Shown piece by piece: positions 1-10,068 of a DNA stretch of 50,590 nt. The stretch is from Rhodoferax sp. (GTDB taxonomy: Bacteria; Pseudomonadota; Gammaproteobacteria; Burkholderiales; Burkholderiaceae_C): the NCBI GenBank assembly GCA_020048895.1, contig JAIFLV010000108.1:1-50590 (forward strand), in the 5' to 3' direction. The translations under genes and the position numbers were made by a program. Below the pieces are notes generated by a model. That model ran no database searches and had not been told where the DNA came from. It worked only from the letters and a program-made list of their open reading frames with translations. Position 1 is the first letter of the stretch. Each line of letters opens with the position of its first letter.

Positions 1-18
1 ATAGTCGCTGTCAAGGGC

Positions 19-348
19 ATGATTTTGCAAGCCATGTGGATTCTCATCCCTGCAATGGTGGCAACTGGCGGTAGCGGCTTTTCTCTTGCCACGGGGCGCT
101 CTGGCAGACTGGTGGAGAGCAAAAAGAAACGCATGCCGTTTATCGCACTCAATGGTCTGCTCGTACTCTTGCCATCAGCCATCTATCTGCACTCAAAGGC
201 GCAGTCCGGAACTTTCGACACCAGTTTCTATGTCATACAGGCGGTGGAACTTGTCGCAGGCGCTGTCAACCTGTGGCTGCTTTCAAAGAACATGGTTGAC
301 GGCCTTAAGTTGGCCGGACGCATGCGTCCCAAAAAAATTAGCAGTTAA
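19..348 (+). CDS. Small multi-pass membrane protein, function unknown (may be 5'-truncated)
   Basis: I do not recognise a function. The 109 residues show three hydrophobic stretches (about 2-23, 41-58 and 70-90) separated by a basic loop, RLVESKKKRMPF, so a small inner-membrane protein is likely. The frame stays open to base 1 of the window, so the true start may lie outside; the ATG at 19 has no clear ribosome binding site in the few bases available. It ends with a basic tail (RMRPKKISS). No partner is visible: the next gene starts 121 bp downstream. Confidence 0.6.
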   Translation: MILQAMWILIPAMVATGGSGFSLATGRSGRLVESKKKRMPFIALNGLLVLLPSAIYLHSKAQSGTFDTSFYVIQAVELVAGAVNLWLLSKNMVDGLKLAGRMRPKKISS

Positions 349-413
349 CTCAGAGACATTCACGAGACGATCATTCCGTCGTAATGGCCGATCGGTGCAA
401 AGTGTCCAATCAT

Positions 414-423
414 TTGTTAACAA
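414..423. promoter_or_regulatory. Perfect 10-bp palindrome upstream of the methyltransferase gene
   Basis: TTGTTAACAA is a perfect palindrome 46 bp before the methyltransferase start, in the 121-bp intergenic region. It is followed by a short inverted repeat (CTTAG...CTAAG). Position suits an operator or promoter element, but no regulator is known and chance occurrence is possible. Confidence 0.2.
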
Positions 424-469
424 CGAACTTAGCTTGTCGCTAAGATCGCGAAAACTGCAGGGATTATGA

Positions 470-1231
470 ATGGACGACTTGCAACTTCTGATTGATCTTC
501 ACGTTGTGGCCGCGCGCCAAGGGCCAGGCGGTGATGCACAGACTCATCTTGCAATCGAGCTATCCGGTCTGCGAAATGGACGTGACTTGGCAATCGCGGA
601 TATCGGTTGCGGCACCGGTGCATCGACCCTGGTGCTGGCAAGTGAACTGGATGCCAAAATCATTGCTGTCGATTTTCTACCGGAATTTCTGGATGCGCTC
701 AAGCTACGTGCCGCCCAAGCTGGCTTGGCCGACCGCATCACAACTGAGACAGCTTCCATGGACTCGCTCCCGTTTACACCGGGTACGCTGGATGCCATTT
801 GGTCGGAGGGTGCGATCTACAACATCGGTTTTGAAAAAGGTGTGCAGGACTGGCGTCGGCTGCTCAAGCCGGGCGGCATCATCGCTGTGTCGGAGTTGAC
901 CTGGCTGACAGAAAGTCGGCCTGCCGAGCTTGAGGTGCATTGGCAATCGGAGTATCCAGAGGTCGATACGGCCTCGTCCAAAATGGCAGTCCTCGAACGA
1001 AACGGCTTCACACCATTGGGCTACTTTGCCTTACCAGAGCATTGCTGGCTTGATGACTATTACCGTCCAATGCAAAAGCGTTTTCCGGTTTTTCTGGATG
1101 CGCACAAATCAAGCGACGCAGCTAAAGCCCTTGTTTCTGCGGAAGAACACGAGATCGACCTCTATGAACGTCACAGGCAGTATGTCAGCTACGGCTACTA
1201 TATTGCGCGGAAAACAGATGACAGGTCATGA
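470..1231 (+). CDS. Class I SAM-dependent methyltransferase
   Basis: This 253-residue protein has a Rossmann-type methyltransferase core. SAM-binding motif I is ADIGCGTG at residues 43-50, the acidic ribose-binding end of strand 2 is in IIAVDFLP (about 63-70), and the post-motif LKPGGIIAVSELTWL is typical of the Methyltransf_11/25 group. The C-terminal third (WLDDYYRPM onward) presumably shapes the substrate pocket; the substrate cannot be read from the sequence. The start at 470 is chosen over the out-of-frame ATG at 466 because it gives the full domain and lies about 6 bases after an AGGGA ribosome binding site. It appears monocistronic, followed by a 440-bp gap. Confidence 0.85.
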   Translation: MDDLQLLIDLHVVAARQGPGGDAQTHLAIELSGLRNGRDLAIADIGCGTGASTLVLASELDAKIIAVDFLPEFLDALKLRAAQAGLADRITTETASMDSLPFTPGTLDAIWSEGAIYNIGFEKGVQDWRRLLKPGGIIAVSELTWLTESRPAELEVHWQSEYPEVDTASSKMAVLERNGFTPLGYFALPEHCWLDDYYRPMQKRFPVFLDAHKSSDAAKALVSAEEHEIDLYERHRQYVSYGYYIARKTDDRS

Positions 1232-1671
1232 AGGATTTTCGTGTCCAACCTCTGCGCATGACATCCATGCAGAGGTGATGCGGTGGCATAACAGTGACTG
1301 ACTCTGGCTGATCGGGAATTGGCTCAGTCAATTGGACGAAATCTTGTTGCCGCTGCTCCCTGCCGTTGATCTGCCAATCCCGATGTCGGGTATTGGGCGG
1401 GTAATGTGAATTTCTCTAGGCCCGCTACCAGCCCAGGTGTGCGTGCCGGCGAGCGTGAGTCGGAGAACGCATGCCCCGCCATTTGGCTGGCGCGGGGTCT
1501 GTGCATAAATTTCATAAGCCAAATATGCCTCTAGCGCCCGCAGGATAAGCGTGAAACGCTCCTGAATGTGTAGCAAATTGCGGTTACCTCGTTGTGCGGT
1601 GTTGTGAAGGAGCCAGTAGACCAGGAGTGCCTCGGTTTCCGCTACAGTGGACCCTCTTGCACGGAGCCTTT
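1232..1671. other. 440-bp intergenic region, no convincing gene
   Basis: No ORF here has convincing protein character or a good ribosome binding site. The region holds an imperfect GC-rich hairpin (arms 1474-1481 and 1488-1497, without a T-run on either strand) and a dispersed-repeat copy at about 1527-1576. An 82-codon minus-strand ORF (1328-1576) reads through the repeat. The last 95 bp should carry the promoter of the nucleoside operon. Confidence 0.6.
1527..1576 (+). repeat. Dispersed repeat copy A (about 50 bp, intergenic)
   Basis: The left part, CTCTAGCGCCCGCAG (1529-1543), is identical to 35845-35859. The right part (gcgtgaaacgctcctg... tagcaa) aligns with minor changes to the corresponding part of the 35.8-kb copy and more loosely to the AGCTGCTTGCGC-type copies inside the tupA and aorC genes. 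It resembles an abundant short repeat of comamonad genomes. That family assignment is from memory; the matches inside the window are direct. Confidence 0.7.
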
Positions 1672-2721
1672 ATGCACCCTCCCCCGATTCCTGCCGCACT
1701 GCTACCTGAACTCGTTCGCGCCATGCCCAAAGCCGAGCTGCACATGCACATCGAGGGGTCGCTCGAGCCAGAACTCATCTTTGACCTGGCCCAACGCAAT
1801 GGCGTTGCGCTCTCCTACCCCACCGTGGAAGCGCTACGTCGCGCCTACGTCTTTGATGACCTGCAAAGCTTTCTGGATATTTACCACGAGGGCACGAGAG
1901 TCCTGAAAACCGAGCAGGATTTCTATGAAATGGCTTGCGCATATCTGGCACGTGCACGTGCCGACAATGTGCTGCACGCCGAGTTGTTCTTTGATACCCA
2001 AACCCACACCGTGCATGGCCAGTCGGCCCAGATTGTGATCAACGGTCTGCACCGGGCGTGCGAGGAAGCACCACAGCGTTTTGGAATGACGGCGTCACTG
2101 ATTCTGTGTTTCCTGCGCAACCTGAGTGAAGAGGCCGCCTTTGAGTGTCTGGAGGAAGTCTTGCCCTTGCGGGACAAGATTGTTGGCATCGGCCTGGCGT
2201 CCAGTGAGGTTGGCAATCCGCCCGAGAAATTCGCCAAGGTGTTTGCCAGGGCGCGTTCGCTGGGGTTTCGCCTGGTGGCCCATGCCGGGGAGGAGGCACC
2301 GGCTTCCTACATCTGGAGTGCACTGGACGCATTGCGCGTGGAGCGCATCGACCATGGCGTACAAGCTTTTCAGGACGGCGCGCTGATGCAGCGTTTGGCC
2401 AGAGAGCGCATTGCGCTCACGGTGTGCCCACTCTCGAACGTGAAATTGCGCGTTTTTCCGGCCCTGGAGCAGCACAACCTGGGAGCCATGCTCGACGCGG
2501 GCATTGTGGCCACCATCAATTCCGATGATCCGGCCTACTTTGGTGGCTACATCAACGAGAACTTCACCCAGACCTTTGCAGCGCTGGGTCTGCACTCGGG
2601 ACACGCCTACCAGCTTGCCCGCAACAGTTTTGAGCACAGTTTTCTGGAGCCAGGTGTCAAGCGCCAATATCTTGAGCGTCTGGACGCCTTGTTTGATGAG
2701 TTTTCCCAACGCGCCGTGTGA
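1672..2721 (+). CDS. add: Adenosine deaminase superfamily enzyme, probably adenine deaminase (PA0148-like)
   Basis: This is a zinc-dependent purine deaminase of 349 residues. Metal and catalytic signatures are H24-x-H26 (ELHMHIEGSL), HAGE at 204-207, RIDHG with H228, and SDDP with D285/D286. The overall wording (LEPELIFDLAQRN, FFDTQTHT, GLASSEVGNPPEKF, HAGEEAP, SDDPAYFGGY) matches, as I recall it, the Pseudomonas PA0148/fungal Aah1 group, whose members act on the free base adenine rather than adenosine. Either reaction suits the operon: adenine released by the phosphorylase would become hypoxanthine. The ATG at 1672 is preferred over an in-frame ATG at 1594 because it follows a GGAG ribosome binding site and removes a non-homologous N terminus. 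It is first in the operon, 12 bp before punA. Confidence 0.9.
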   Translation: MHPPPIPAALLPELVRAMPKAELHMHIEGSLEPELIFDLAQRNGVALSYPTVEALRRAYVFDDLQSFLDIYHEGTRVLKTEQDFYEMACAYLARARADNVLHAELFFDTQTHTVHGQSAQIVINGLHRACEEAPQRFGMTASLILCFLRNLSEEAAFECLEEVLPLRDKIVGIGLASSEVGNPPEKFAKVFARARSLGFRLVAHAGEEAPASYIWSALDALRVERIDHGVQAFQDGALMQRLARERIALTVCPLSNVKLRVFPALEQHNLGAMLDAGIVATINSDDPAYFGGYINENFTQTFAALGLHSGHAYQLARNSFEHSFLEPGVKRQYLERLDALFDEFSQRAV

Positions 2722-2733
2722 AGGAATATCCCC

Positions 2734-3573
2734 ATGCTGAGTAACCTTGCCTTCGAAGCTGCCGATACGATCCGATTGCGCAAACCCGGGTTTTTCCCTG
2801 CAGTGGCGCTCATTTTGGGTTCGGGCCTGGGCGCACTGGCCGAGCACATAGTCGACCCGACGGTCATCCGGTTTTCCGACCTGCCGGGTTTTCCTGTCTC
2901 CACGGTTGCCGGCCATGCGGGCGAGCTTGTTCTGGGAACGCTGGCCGGCGTACCGATAGCGTGCCTCAAGGGGCGCGCACACTTTTACGAGGGCTACGGT
3001 GCTGGCGTTATGACCAGCGCGGTGCGTACACTTAAACTGCTGGGCTGTGAACTGCTGTTTGCAACCAATGCTGCCGGCTCGTTGCGCTCTGAAGTGGAAG
3101 CAGGAAGCCTGGTAACCATCACCGACCATATCAACCTGCTTCCCGGCACGCCCCTGGTCGGGCCGAACGACGATCGGTTTGGCCCACGATTCTTCAGCAT
3201 GGCCAACGCGTACGACCATGGGTTGCGGCAATTGCTGAAAGCCACTGCCGTGCAACACGCAATCAACCTCCACGAGGGCGTCTACCTGGCATGCCCGGGG
3301 CCCAACTTTGAGACGGCGGCGGAAATCCGGATGATGCGCACCCTGGGTGCCGATCTCGTGGGCATGTCGATGGTGCCCGAGGTCATTTCGGCGCGCCACT
3401 GCGGGCTCAAGGTGGTTGGCGTATCGGTGGTCACCAATCTTGCAGAAGGCATGACCCCGTTTGCCCTTTCGCACGAGCAGACACTGAAGTACGCCGCATT
3501 AGGCGCGGTCGATATGGTGAAGCTGATACTTGCCTTCATGCAACGGGTTCCCTTGGCGCCCCCGACCCGATAG
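2734..3573 (+). CDS. punA: Purine nucleoside phosphorylase, trimeric PunA type
   Basis: This 279-residue enzyme cleaves purine (deoxy)nucleosides with phosphate to the base and (deoxy)ribose-1-phosphate. The signatures are those of the trimeric PNP/MTAP family: phosphate-binding LGSGLG (28-33), AGHAGEL (59-65), GRAHFYEGY (80-88), TNAAGSL, and [11 protein letters not shown] followed by [13 protein letters not shown] with the base-recognising Asn. Length is normal for the family. The ATG at 2734 follows a GAAGGAAT ribosome binding site and lies 12 bp after the deaminase stop. The next gene, deoB, starts 7 bp later. Its product feeds DeoB. Inosine/guanosine preference is usual for this type but is an inference here. 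Confidence 0.93.
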   Translation: MLSNLAFEAADTIRLRKPGFFPAVALILGSGLGALAEHIVDPTVIRFSDLPGFPVSTVAGHAGELVLGTLAGVPIACLKGRAHFYEGYGAGVMTSAVRTLKLLGCELLFATNAAGSLRSEVEAGSLVTITDHINLLPGTPLVGPNDDRFGPRFFSMANAYDHGLRQLLKATAVQHAINLHEGVYLACPGPNFETAAEIRMMRTLGADLVGMSMVPEVISARHCGLKVVGVSVVTNLAEGMTPFALSHEQTLKYAALGAVDMVKLILAFMQRVPLAPPTR

Positions 3574-3580
3574 CACTGCC

Positions 3581-4774
3581 ATGGCAAGAGCCTTTATCCT
3601 CTTACTGGATTCGTTCGGCATTGGCGCAACGCCTGATGCCCACGCGTTTGGCGATGCAGGAGCCAACACGCTTGGGCACATTGCCGAGTGGGCCAACGCT
3701 AACGGCGAACCATTGCAGTTACCCACCCTTGAAGGGTTGGGGCTAGGCGCTGCGGCCCACATGGCCTGTGGTCAGTGGCCCGCAGGCTTTCACATGCGCC
3801 AAGGATTTTCCGGGTCCTATGGCGCGGCCCGTGAGCGATCCACGGGCAAGGATACGCAGAGTGGCCACTGGGAGATTGCTGGCGTACCGGTGCTGTTCGA
3901 CTGGGGTTACTTTCCCCGTGCTGCACCCTCATTTCCAGCCGAACTTACGGACTCTTTGCAGCGAGCCACGGGTGTCCCCGGATTCCTGGGCAATTGCCAT
4001 GCTTCGGGCACCGAGATCATCAACCGCCTGGGGGATGAACATATCGCCACCGGAAAACCCATCCTCTACACATCCGCCGACTCGGTGTTTCAGATCGCTG
4101 CGCACGAAGCGCACTTCGGACTTGAACGTTTGTATACCCTGTGCGAGGCGGCGTTTGAACTCGTAAAGCCCTACAACATTGGTCGGGTCATTGCGCGACC
4201 CTTTGTGGGAGCAAATGGCGACTACCAACGCACTTCCAACCGCCATGATTACGCCGTGGCGCCACCCGCTCCCACGCTATTGGACGGTGTGAAAGACAAC
4301 GGTGGCGAGGTCATTGCGCTGGGCAAGATCAGCGACATTTTCGCGGGCCAAGGTGTTACGCGCTCCATCAAGGGGGCCGACAACATGGCCCTGTTTGAAG
4401 CGTTGATGGTGACCGCCGGATCAGCCCCCGAGGGTTCGCTCACGTTTGTCAATTTTGTGGATTTCGACCAGTTGTATGGCCATCGCAGGGACGTCGCCGG
4501 TTACGCCAGGGCTCTGCGCGCATTCGACGAGCGACTGCCCGAGTTCACTGCGAAGATGCAACCGGGCGACCTGGCCATCGTCACTGCGGACCATGGATGT
4601 GACCCCACATGGCCTGGCTCTGACCACACACGCGAGCACATTCCGATCCTGGCATTCGGCCCTGGAATTGGGGAAGAGTCTCTCGGAGTTTCAGAAACCT
4701 TTTCCGACATCGGCCAGACGGTCGCCCACCATCTTGGCATCTCTCCCTTGCAGCACGGACGCAACCTGCTATGA
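3581..4774 (+). CDS. deoB: Phosphopentomutase
   Basis: DeoB interconverts ribose-1-P/ribose-5-P and deoxyribose-1-P/deoxyribose-5-P, using two Mn ions and a phosphothreonine. The 397-residue protein belongs to the alkaline phosphatase superfamily. It has the N-terminal metal site [13 protein letters not shown] (D10), the phosphoacceptor segment [10 protein letters not shown] (89-98), and the C-terminal metal motifs [19 protein letters not shown]. The length matches other DeoB proteins. The start at 3581 is chosen because [13 protein letters not shown] is the family N terminus; the longer reading from 3530 overlaps punA. It sits 7 bp after punA and overlaps deoC by 4 bp (ATGA), so the two are probably translationally coupled. 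Confidence 0.95.
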   Translation: MARAFILLLDSFGIGATPDAHAFGDAGANTLGHIAEWANANGEPLQLPTLEGLGLGAAAHMACGQWPAGFHMRQGFSGSYGAARERSTGKDTQSGHWEIAGVPVLFDWGYFPRAAPSFPAELTDSLQRATGVPGFLGNCHASGTEIINRLGDEHIATGKPILYTSADSVFQIAAHEAHFGLERLYTLCEAAFELVKPYNIGRVIARPFVGANGDYQRTSNRHDYAVAPPAPTLLDGVKDNGGEVIALGKISDIFAGQGVTRSIKGADNMALFEALMVTAGSAPEGSLTFVNFVDFDQLYGHRRDVAGYARALRAFDERLPEFTAKMQPGDLAIVTADHGCDPTWPGSDHTREHIPILAFGPGIGEESLGVSETFSDIGQTVAHHLGISPLQHGRNLL

Positions 4775-5727
4775 CCCAACCCCATTTCGTGAAGCGCAAC
4801 GAGACTGTCGGCCTGGACCTGGGCTGGATCCATCAAATCAAGGTCAACCGCAACGCCACCGATCGGCGCGCAGCCAGTCTGGTCAACCGGAGAACCGTCA
4901 AGAAGGACTATCAGGCCGCTTGGCTCATTAAAGCCATTCAATGCATCGATCTCACCACCCTGGGTGGCGACGACACACCCGGTCGCGTGGAACGGTTGTG
5001 CATGAAGGCACTGCGCCCTTTGCGTTCGGACCTCATGGATGCGCTGGGCGTGCAGGGGCTGACCACGGGAGCGGTTTGCGTCTACCACGAGATGATCGGC
5101 CCGGCGGCGCGTGTCCTGGCTGGACGCCTGCCCATTGCCGCCGTATCCACCGCGTTTCCGGCTGGCCTGGCGAGCCTGGAGACCAAACTTCGGGAGATCG
5201 AGCTGTCCGTGGCGGCCGGCGCCACCGAGATTGACATCGTGATCACCCGTCAGCATGTGCTCACCGGAAACTGGCAGTCCCTGTTTGATGAAATGCGCGC
5301 CTATCGGGCAGCGTGCGGCCAGGCCCATGTCAAGGCCATATTGGCAACAGGCGACCTACTCACCCTGGAGAACGTCGCCAAGGCATCGTGGGTGTGCATG
5401 ATGGCGGGTGCTGACTTCATCAAGACGTCCACCGGCAAAGAAGGCATCAATGCCACCATCCCCGTGGCCCTCACCATGGTCCGGACGATTCGTGAGTACC
5501 ACGAACGCTACGGCTTCCAGATTGGATTCAAACCTGCCGGGGGTGTATCGTCCGCCAAGTCAGCGTTGCAGTACCTGATTGTGATGAAAGAGGAACTCGG
5601 AAACGACTGGCTGCATCCGCACCTGTTTCGTATCGGGGCATCCAGCTTGCTGACCGACATCGAGCGTCAGCTTGAGCACCATGTCACGGGCAACTACTCG
5701 GCAAGCCATCGACATGCACTACCCTGA
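4771..5727 (+). CDS. deoC: Deoxyribose-phosphate aldolase
   Basis: DeoC cleaves 2-deoxyribose-5-phosphate to acetaldehyde and glyceraldehyde-3-phosphate by Schiff-base chemistry. At 318 residues it is longer than the E. coli form (about 259) because of an N-terminal extension of roughly 50 residues. The conserved core shows [28 protein letters not shown], the Schiff-base lysine segment [11 protein letters not shown], and the second lysine segment GFKPAGGV. The start overlaps the deoB stop by 4 bp. The aldehyde dehydrogenase that follows 36 bp later is well placed to remove the acetaldehyde product. Confidence 0.95.
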   Translation: MTQPHFVKRNETVGLDLGWIHQIKVNRNATDRRAASLVNRRTVKKDYQAAWLIKAIQCIDLTTLGGDDTPGRVERLCMKALRPLRSDLMDALGVQGLTTGAVCVYHEMIGPAARVLAGRLPIAAVSTAFPAGLASLETKLREIELSVAAGATEIDIVITRQHVLTGNWQSLFDEMRAYRAACGQAHVKAILATGDLLTLENVAKASWVCMMAGADFIKTSTGKEGINATIPVALTMVRTIREYHERYGFQIGFKPAGGVSSAKSALQYLIVMKEELGNDWLHPHLFRIGASSLLTDIERQLEHHVTGNYSASHRHALP

Positions 5728-5763
5728 TCCGTCTAAGCCTACCCCGATCGACCCGTTGCCACC

Positions 5764-8145
5764 ATGCCAAAACTAACCGACATTCTTGCCACCATGGATT
5801 ACGGACCTGCCCCCGAGAGCCACACCGAAGCGCTTGCCTGGCTCGATCAACACCAGCGTCGCTTTGGATTGTTCATCGGCAACGCCTGGTCCAACCCAGG
5901 CGAAACCTTTGCATCTGTCAACCCCGCCGATGGCGTCGCGCTTGCACACATAACGCAGGCAACCGTCAAGGACGTGGACCGTGCAGTAGCCGCTGCACGC
6001 TCTGCGCAACCTGCGTGGGAAGGCCTCAGCGGACATGGCCGGGCACGCATTTTGTACGCATTGGCGCGGCTGCTGCAAAAGCACGCGCGGCTCTTTGCCG
6101 TACTGGAAACGCTGGACAACGGCAAGACGATCCGTGAAACCCGCGATGTGGATTTGCCTTTGGTCGCACGCCACTTCTACCACCACGCCGGATGGGCGCA
6201 ATTGCTGGCGGACGAGTTCCCCAACCATCGTGCGGTGGGTGTTGTCGGGCAAATCGTTCCCTGGAATTTCCCCTTGCTGATGCTGGCCTGGAAGATTGCA
6301 CCGGCTTTGGCGGCAGGAAATACGGTCGTTTTCAAACCCGCTGAGTTCACCTCGTTGTCGGCACTGCTTTTTGCCGAGATGTGCCAGCGCGCCGGTGTGC
6401 CCGCGGGGGTGGTGAATGTCGTGACCGGCGACGGTCGAGTTGGCGAAGCCTTGGTCAACCACTCTGACATCGACAAACTGGCGTTTACCGGTTCCACCGA
6501 AGTAGGTAGGAAAATCCGCACTGCCACAGCCGGCAGTGGCAAGAAGCTGTCGCTGGAATTGGGTGGCAAGTCGCCCTTCATTGTGTTTGACGACGCCGAT
6601 CTGGATGCCGCCGTGGAAGGCCTGGTGGATTCCATCTGGTTTAACCAGGGGCAGGTGTGCTGCGCAGGCTCGCGCCTGCTGGTGCAGGAGTCGATCGAAG
6701 GACGGTTTCTCGACAAGGTCAAAGCGCGCATGCAACTGCTGCGACTCGGGTCGCCGCTGGACAAGTCCATGGACATGGGTGCGCTCATTGATCCCACCCA
6801 ATTGCAACGCGTCACCGCCCTGGTGGAGTCGGCTCGCGCTGAAGGGTGCGCCATCTGGCAGCCACCGGGTTCTATGCAAGGCAAAGGAAACTGGTATCCG
6901 CCCACCCTGATCACGGGCGCATCGACATCTGCGGCGGTGGCTCAAACAGAGATTTTCGGACCGGTTCTGGTGGCTATGAGTTTTCGCACGCCTACCGAGG
7001 CGGTTCAGTTGGCCAACAACACCGTGTATGGGCTGGCTTGCAGTATCTGGTCAGAGTCCATCAGCCTGGCACTGGACATCGCGCCGCAGATCAAGGCCGG
7101 GGTGGTCTGGATCAACACCGCAAACCAGTTCGACGCCGCATGTGGATTTGGTGGCTACCGGGAGTCCGGGTTTGGCAGAGAAGGTGGCAAAGAGGGCATG
7201 CTGGAGTACCTGACGCCCGTCAGCGAAGACGCGCGACCCGCTGCGCCGGTGCGTGTGGCAGTAAGCGACCGTCAGCCAACACAAATGCCGAGCAGCGCGC
7301 CGGCCATCGACCGAACCGCCAAGCTGTACATCGGCGGCAAACAGACCCGACCCGATGGGGCCTACAGCCGCACCATTGCTGGCCCCGATGGCCAATGGCT
7401 GGCGGATGTTGGCGAGGGAAATCGCAAAGACATCCGCAATGCGGTAGAAGCGGCGCACAAGGCGGCGGGCTGGACTCGCGCGAGTGCCCATAGCCGAGCG
7501 CAGGTGCTGTACTACATTGCCGAGAATCTGGCCGTGCGCTCGGGCGAATTCTCGTTGCGCATTGCCGCAATGACCGGGGCAACGAATGCAGAGCGCGAGG
7601 TCGAGGCGTCGATAGAGCGACTGTTTCACTACGCGGCATGGGCTGACAAATACGATGGTTTGGTGCATCAGCCACCGATGCATGGCATTACGGTGGCACT
7701 GCATGAACCGCTTGGCGTGATTGGCATTGTTTGTCCGAATGAAGCCCCTTTGCTGGGCTTGATTTCGCTGGTCGCTCCCGCGATTGCGCTGGGCAACCGC
7801 GTTGTCGTAGTACCGTCTGAAGCGCATCCGCTGTCCGCAATTGATTTGTACCAGGTGCTGGACACTTCTGATTTGCCCGGCGGCGTCATCAACATAATTA
7901 CCGGCAGTGCCGACGCTCTGGCGCAAACTTTGGCCAGCCACTCGGATGTGGACGCCGTATGGCGACACGATGGGTCGGCCCGGGGGTGTGCCGAGGTCGA
8001 GCGCCTGTCAGCGCCATCCCTCAAACGCACGTGGGTCAGTGGCGGGCGCGGACGGGATTGGTTCGATGCCCGGCAGGCAGCGGGGCCTATGGTGCTAGCC
8101 CATGCCAGCCAGGTCAAAAATATCTGGATCCCCTACGGCGTTTGA
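5764..8145 (+). CDS. Two-domain aldehyde dehydrogenase, ALDH16-like
   Basis: This 793-residue protein is two ALDH units in tandem. The first (about 1-490) is complete: N168 in PWNF, general base E265 in LELGGKSP, and nucleophile C299 in GQVCCAGSR. It should oxidise aldehydes with NAD(P)+. The second (about 515-793) keeps an ALDH-like cofactor-fold region ([34 protein letters not shown]) but has no GQxC catalytic motif and stops short. A fused, catalytically silent second domain is the hallmark of the ALDH16 family, and bacterial ALDH16 keeps the first-domain cysteine. Its place between deoC and deoA suggests acetaldehyde from DeoC as substrate; that is inference. The deoA start follows 10 bp after the stop. 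Confidence 0.88.
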   Translation: MPKLTDILATMDYGPAPESHTEALAWLDQHQRRFGLFIGNAWSNPGETFASVNPADGVALAHITQATVKDVDRAVAAARSAQPAWEGLSGHGRARILYALARLLQKHARLFAVLETLDNGKTIRETRDVDLPLVARHFYHHAGWAQLLADEFPNHRAVGVVGQIVPWNFPLLMLAWKIAPALAAGNTVVFKPAEFTSLSALLFAEMCQRAGVPAGVVNVVTGDGRVGEALVNHSDIDKLAFTGSTEVGRKIRTATAGSGKKLSLELGGKSPFIVFDDADLDAAVEGLVDSIWFNQGQVCCAGSRLLVQESIEGRFLDKVKARMQLLRLGSPLDKSMDMGALIDPTQLQRVTALVESARAEGCAIWQPPGSMQGKGNWYPPTLITGASTSAAVAQTEIFGPVLVAMSFRTPTEAVQLANNTVYGLACSIWSESISLALDIAPQIKAGVVWINTANQFDAACGFGGYRESGFGREGGKEGMLEYLTPVSEDARPAAPVRVAVSDRQPTQMPSSAPAIDRTAKLYIGGKQTRPDGAYSRTIAGPDGQWLADVGEGNRKDIRNAVEAAHKAAGWTRASAHSRAQVLYYIAENLAVRSGEFSLRIAAMTGATNAEREVEASIERLFHYAAWADKYDGLVHQPPMHGITVALHEPLGVIGIVCPNEAPLLGLISLVAPAIALGNRVVVVPSEAHPLSAIDLYQVLDTSDLPGGVINIITGSADALAQTLASHSDVDAVWRHDGSARGCAEVERLSAPSLKRTWVSGGRGRDWFDARQAAGPMVLAHASQVKNIWIPYGV

Positions 8146-8155
8146 GGAATATTCG

Positions 8156-9475
8156 GTGTTACCCCAGGAAATCATTCGCAAGAAGCGCGATGGCGCAACG
8201 CTGACCCCGGAAGAAATCCGCTTCTTTGTGAATGGCATTGCCCAGGGTGGCGTTACCGAGGGACAGATTGCCGCATTTGCCATGGCGGTCTTCTTTCGGG
8301 ACATGACCATGGACGAGCGGGTGGCCTTCACACTGGCCATGCGCGACTCGGGCGAGGTGCTGGACTGGGGCGCGCTGGAGCTAGGAGGTCCGGTACTCGA
8401 CAAACACTCCACCGGTGGCGTGGGTGATGTTGTCTCGTTACTGCTGGGGCCGATGGTGGCCGCCTGTGGCGGGTTCGTTCCGATGATCTCTGGACGGGGT
8501 TTAGGGCACACCGGAGGCACCCTGGACAAATTTGATGCCATTCCCGGGTACTGCACCACGCCCGACATCTCCCGGTTTCGCCAGGTGGTGAAGGATGTTG
8601 GTGTGGCCATCATTGGGCAGACTGCCGAACTTGCCCCATCGGACAAGCGGGTTTACAGCGTCCGCGACGTGACGGCAACGGTGGAATCGATTGCCATGAT
8701 TACAGGATCGATACTGTCGAAGAAGCTCGCCGCAGGTCTGGACACCCTGGTGATGGACGTCAAGGTGGGCTCCGGTGCCTTCATGCCCACAGTGGAAATG
8801 TCGATCGAGCTGGCACGCAGCATTGTGCAGGTTGGCAATGGCGCGGGGCTGCGAACTTCGGCGCTGTTGACCGACATGAATGAGTCTCTTGCACCTTGTG
8901 CCGGTAACGCTCTGGAGGTTGGGCTTGCACTGGACTACCTGAAAGGTATTGACAGGCCGAAACGGCTGCATGCCGTGACGATGGCATTGTGTGCGGAGAT
9001 GCTGGTGGCCAGCGGCATTACCGCAACGACCGAACTCGCCCATGCAGCCCTGTTGCGCGTGCTCGATTCCGGTGCCGCAGCCGAACGCATGGCAAGAATG
9101 GTCCATGCGCTGGGGGGACCCGCTGATTTGCTGGAACATCCGCAGAAACACCTGGAGGCAGCGCCGGTAGTCGTTCCAGTGCCTGCGCCGCGTGAAGGTT
9201 TCGTAACAAACTGCGATTGCAGGACCCTGGGGCTGGCGGTCGTTGGGCTCGGTGGCGGTCGGACCCGACCCACCGACCCCATTGATTTTGCCGTGGGACT
9301 CACGGAATTGGCACCTTTGGGCACGCATATCCATGCCACCCAGCCGTTGGCAATGGTGCATGCACGCAACGTCGCAGCGGCGCAGAAGGCTATAGGCGAA
9401 GTGCTTGTAGCCTATACGGTGGGTGATATCGCACCGGCTTCCCACCCCATGGTTTACCAGCGTATTGGGGCTTGA
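8156..9475 (+). CDS. deoA: Thymidine phosphorylase
   Basis: DeoA phosphorolyses thymidine/deoxyuridine to base and deoxyribose-1-phosphate. Family motifs are [25 protein letters not shown], the phosphate-binding [13 protein letters not shown] and [12 protein letters not shown]. The GTG at 8156 is chosen because it gives 439 residues, close to E. coli DeoA (440), a standard N terminus ([13 protein letters not shown]), and a GAGGAA ribosome binding site 7 bases upstream. An upstream ATG at 8102 would overlap the ALDH gene by 44 bp and add 18 atypical residues. It is the last gene of the nucleoside operon and converges on cdd with 7 bp between stops. Confidence 0.95.
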   Translation: MLPQEIIRKKRDGATLTPEEIRFFVNGIAQGGVTEGQIAAFAMAVFFRDMTMDERVAFTLAMRDSGEVLDWGALELGGPVLDKHSTGGVGDVVSLLLGPMVAACGGFVPMISGRGLGHTGGTLDKFDAIPGYCTTPDISRFRQVVKDVGVAIIGQTAELAPSDKRVYSVRDVTATVESIAMITGSILSKKLAAGLDTLVMDVKVGSGAFMPTVEMSIELARSIVQVGNGAGLRTSALLTDMNESLAPCAGNALEVGLALDYLKGIDRPKRLHAVTMALCAEMLVASGITATTELAHAALLRVLDSGAAAERMARMVHALGGPADLLEHPQKHLEAAPVVVPVPAPREGFVTNCDCRTLGLAVVGLGGGRTRPTDPIDFAVGLTELAPLGTHIHATQPLAMVHARNVAAAQKAIGEVLVAYTVGDIAPASHPMVYQRIGA

Positions 9476-9482
9476 GCGGGGA

Positions 9483-9908
9483 TCAGGCCGAGGGCAAGTG
9501 CTCAGGGCCAAAACTCTGCGGAAGCAGCTGCTCCAGCGTATAGGTTGGGCCCCAGTTCTCTTGATTGGCTGTGAATATGGGGGTTTCGGCATCGCAAAAC
9601 TCGCGCAGCTTTTGCCGACAACCTCCACAGGGTGTTACCCACGCACCACCGGTGCCCACGACCACCACCGCCTGCACCTTGTGTCCGCCCGCCAGCACCA
9701 TGGCGCTTAACGCCCCGGCCTCTGCGCACACGCCCTGCGGATAGGCAGCATTTTCTACATTGCAACCGGCATGCATCTGGCCGTTTTCGTCGAGCACCGT
9801 GACGCCCACCTGGTAGCGTGAATAAGGTGCATAGGCCATGCGCTGCGCGGCGCGTGCGGCCGCGACCATGGATTGCTTTTGGGCTGGAGTCAGACTGGAA
9901 TTGGACAT
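9483..9908 (-). CDS. cdd: Cytidine deaminase
   Basis: Cdd deaminates cytidine and deoxycytidine to uridine and deoxyuridine, feeding the pyrimidine side of the salvage pathway. The protein of 141 residues is the short homotetrameric type. The zinc ligands and proton-shuttle glutamate are in NVENAAYPQGVCAEAGA and in TPCGGCRQ. Substrate-binding YAPYSRYQVGV is near the N terminus. I start at the ATG at 9908; a GTG three codons upstream (9917) is an alternative. It lies on the opposite strand to the deo operon, tail to tail with deoA, so its transcription is separate although its function is linked. Confidence 0.93.
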   Translation of the reverse strand: MSNSSLTPAQKQSMVAAARAAQRMAYAPYSRYQVGVTVLDENGQMHAGCNVENAAYPQGVCAEAGALSAMVLAGGHKVQAVVVVGTGGAWVTPCGGCRQKLREFCDAETPIFTANQENWGPTYTLEQLLPQSFGPEHLPSA

Positions 9909-10068
9909 GGAAGTCACTTCATCTTAACGCCGCGCCATCCACCCATCGCCACCAGCCAGGTTTGGAGGTTCATTTTCTGCAATTCGTCGCACGGTGCTCG
10001 ACGGCGTGCAACCCCCATCCTAAAGTACGTGCACCCGGTCGAATAGACCACCACTACTGGAGCCTTCC

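Noticed and set aside
1474..1497. GC-rich hairpin as an intrinsic terminator or small RNA
   Set aside because: No T-run on either side and no match to a small-RNA structure I know, including 6S RNA.
1328..1576. 82-codon minus-strand ORF in the 440-bp gap
   Set aside because: Its N-terminal part is encoded by the dispersed repeat and it lacks a good ribosome binding site; not enough to call a gene.
2095..3474. 459-codon minus-strand ORF across the deaminase and punA genes
   Set aside because: His/Arg/Gln-rich shadow of two well-supported plus-strand genes; no domain wording and no reason for antisense coding.
5773..6945. 390-codon minus-strand ORF opposite the ALDH gene, and similar long antisense ORFs at 7051-7968, 8501-9628, 10202-11368, 18376-19584, 20561-21493 and 27035-28387
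   Set aside because: All mirror strong genes in high-GC codon phase; compositions are atypical and none shows a recognisable motif.
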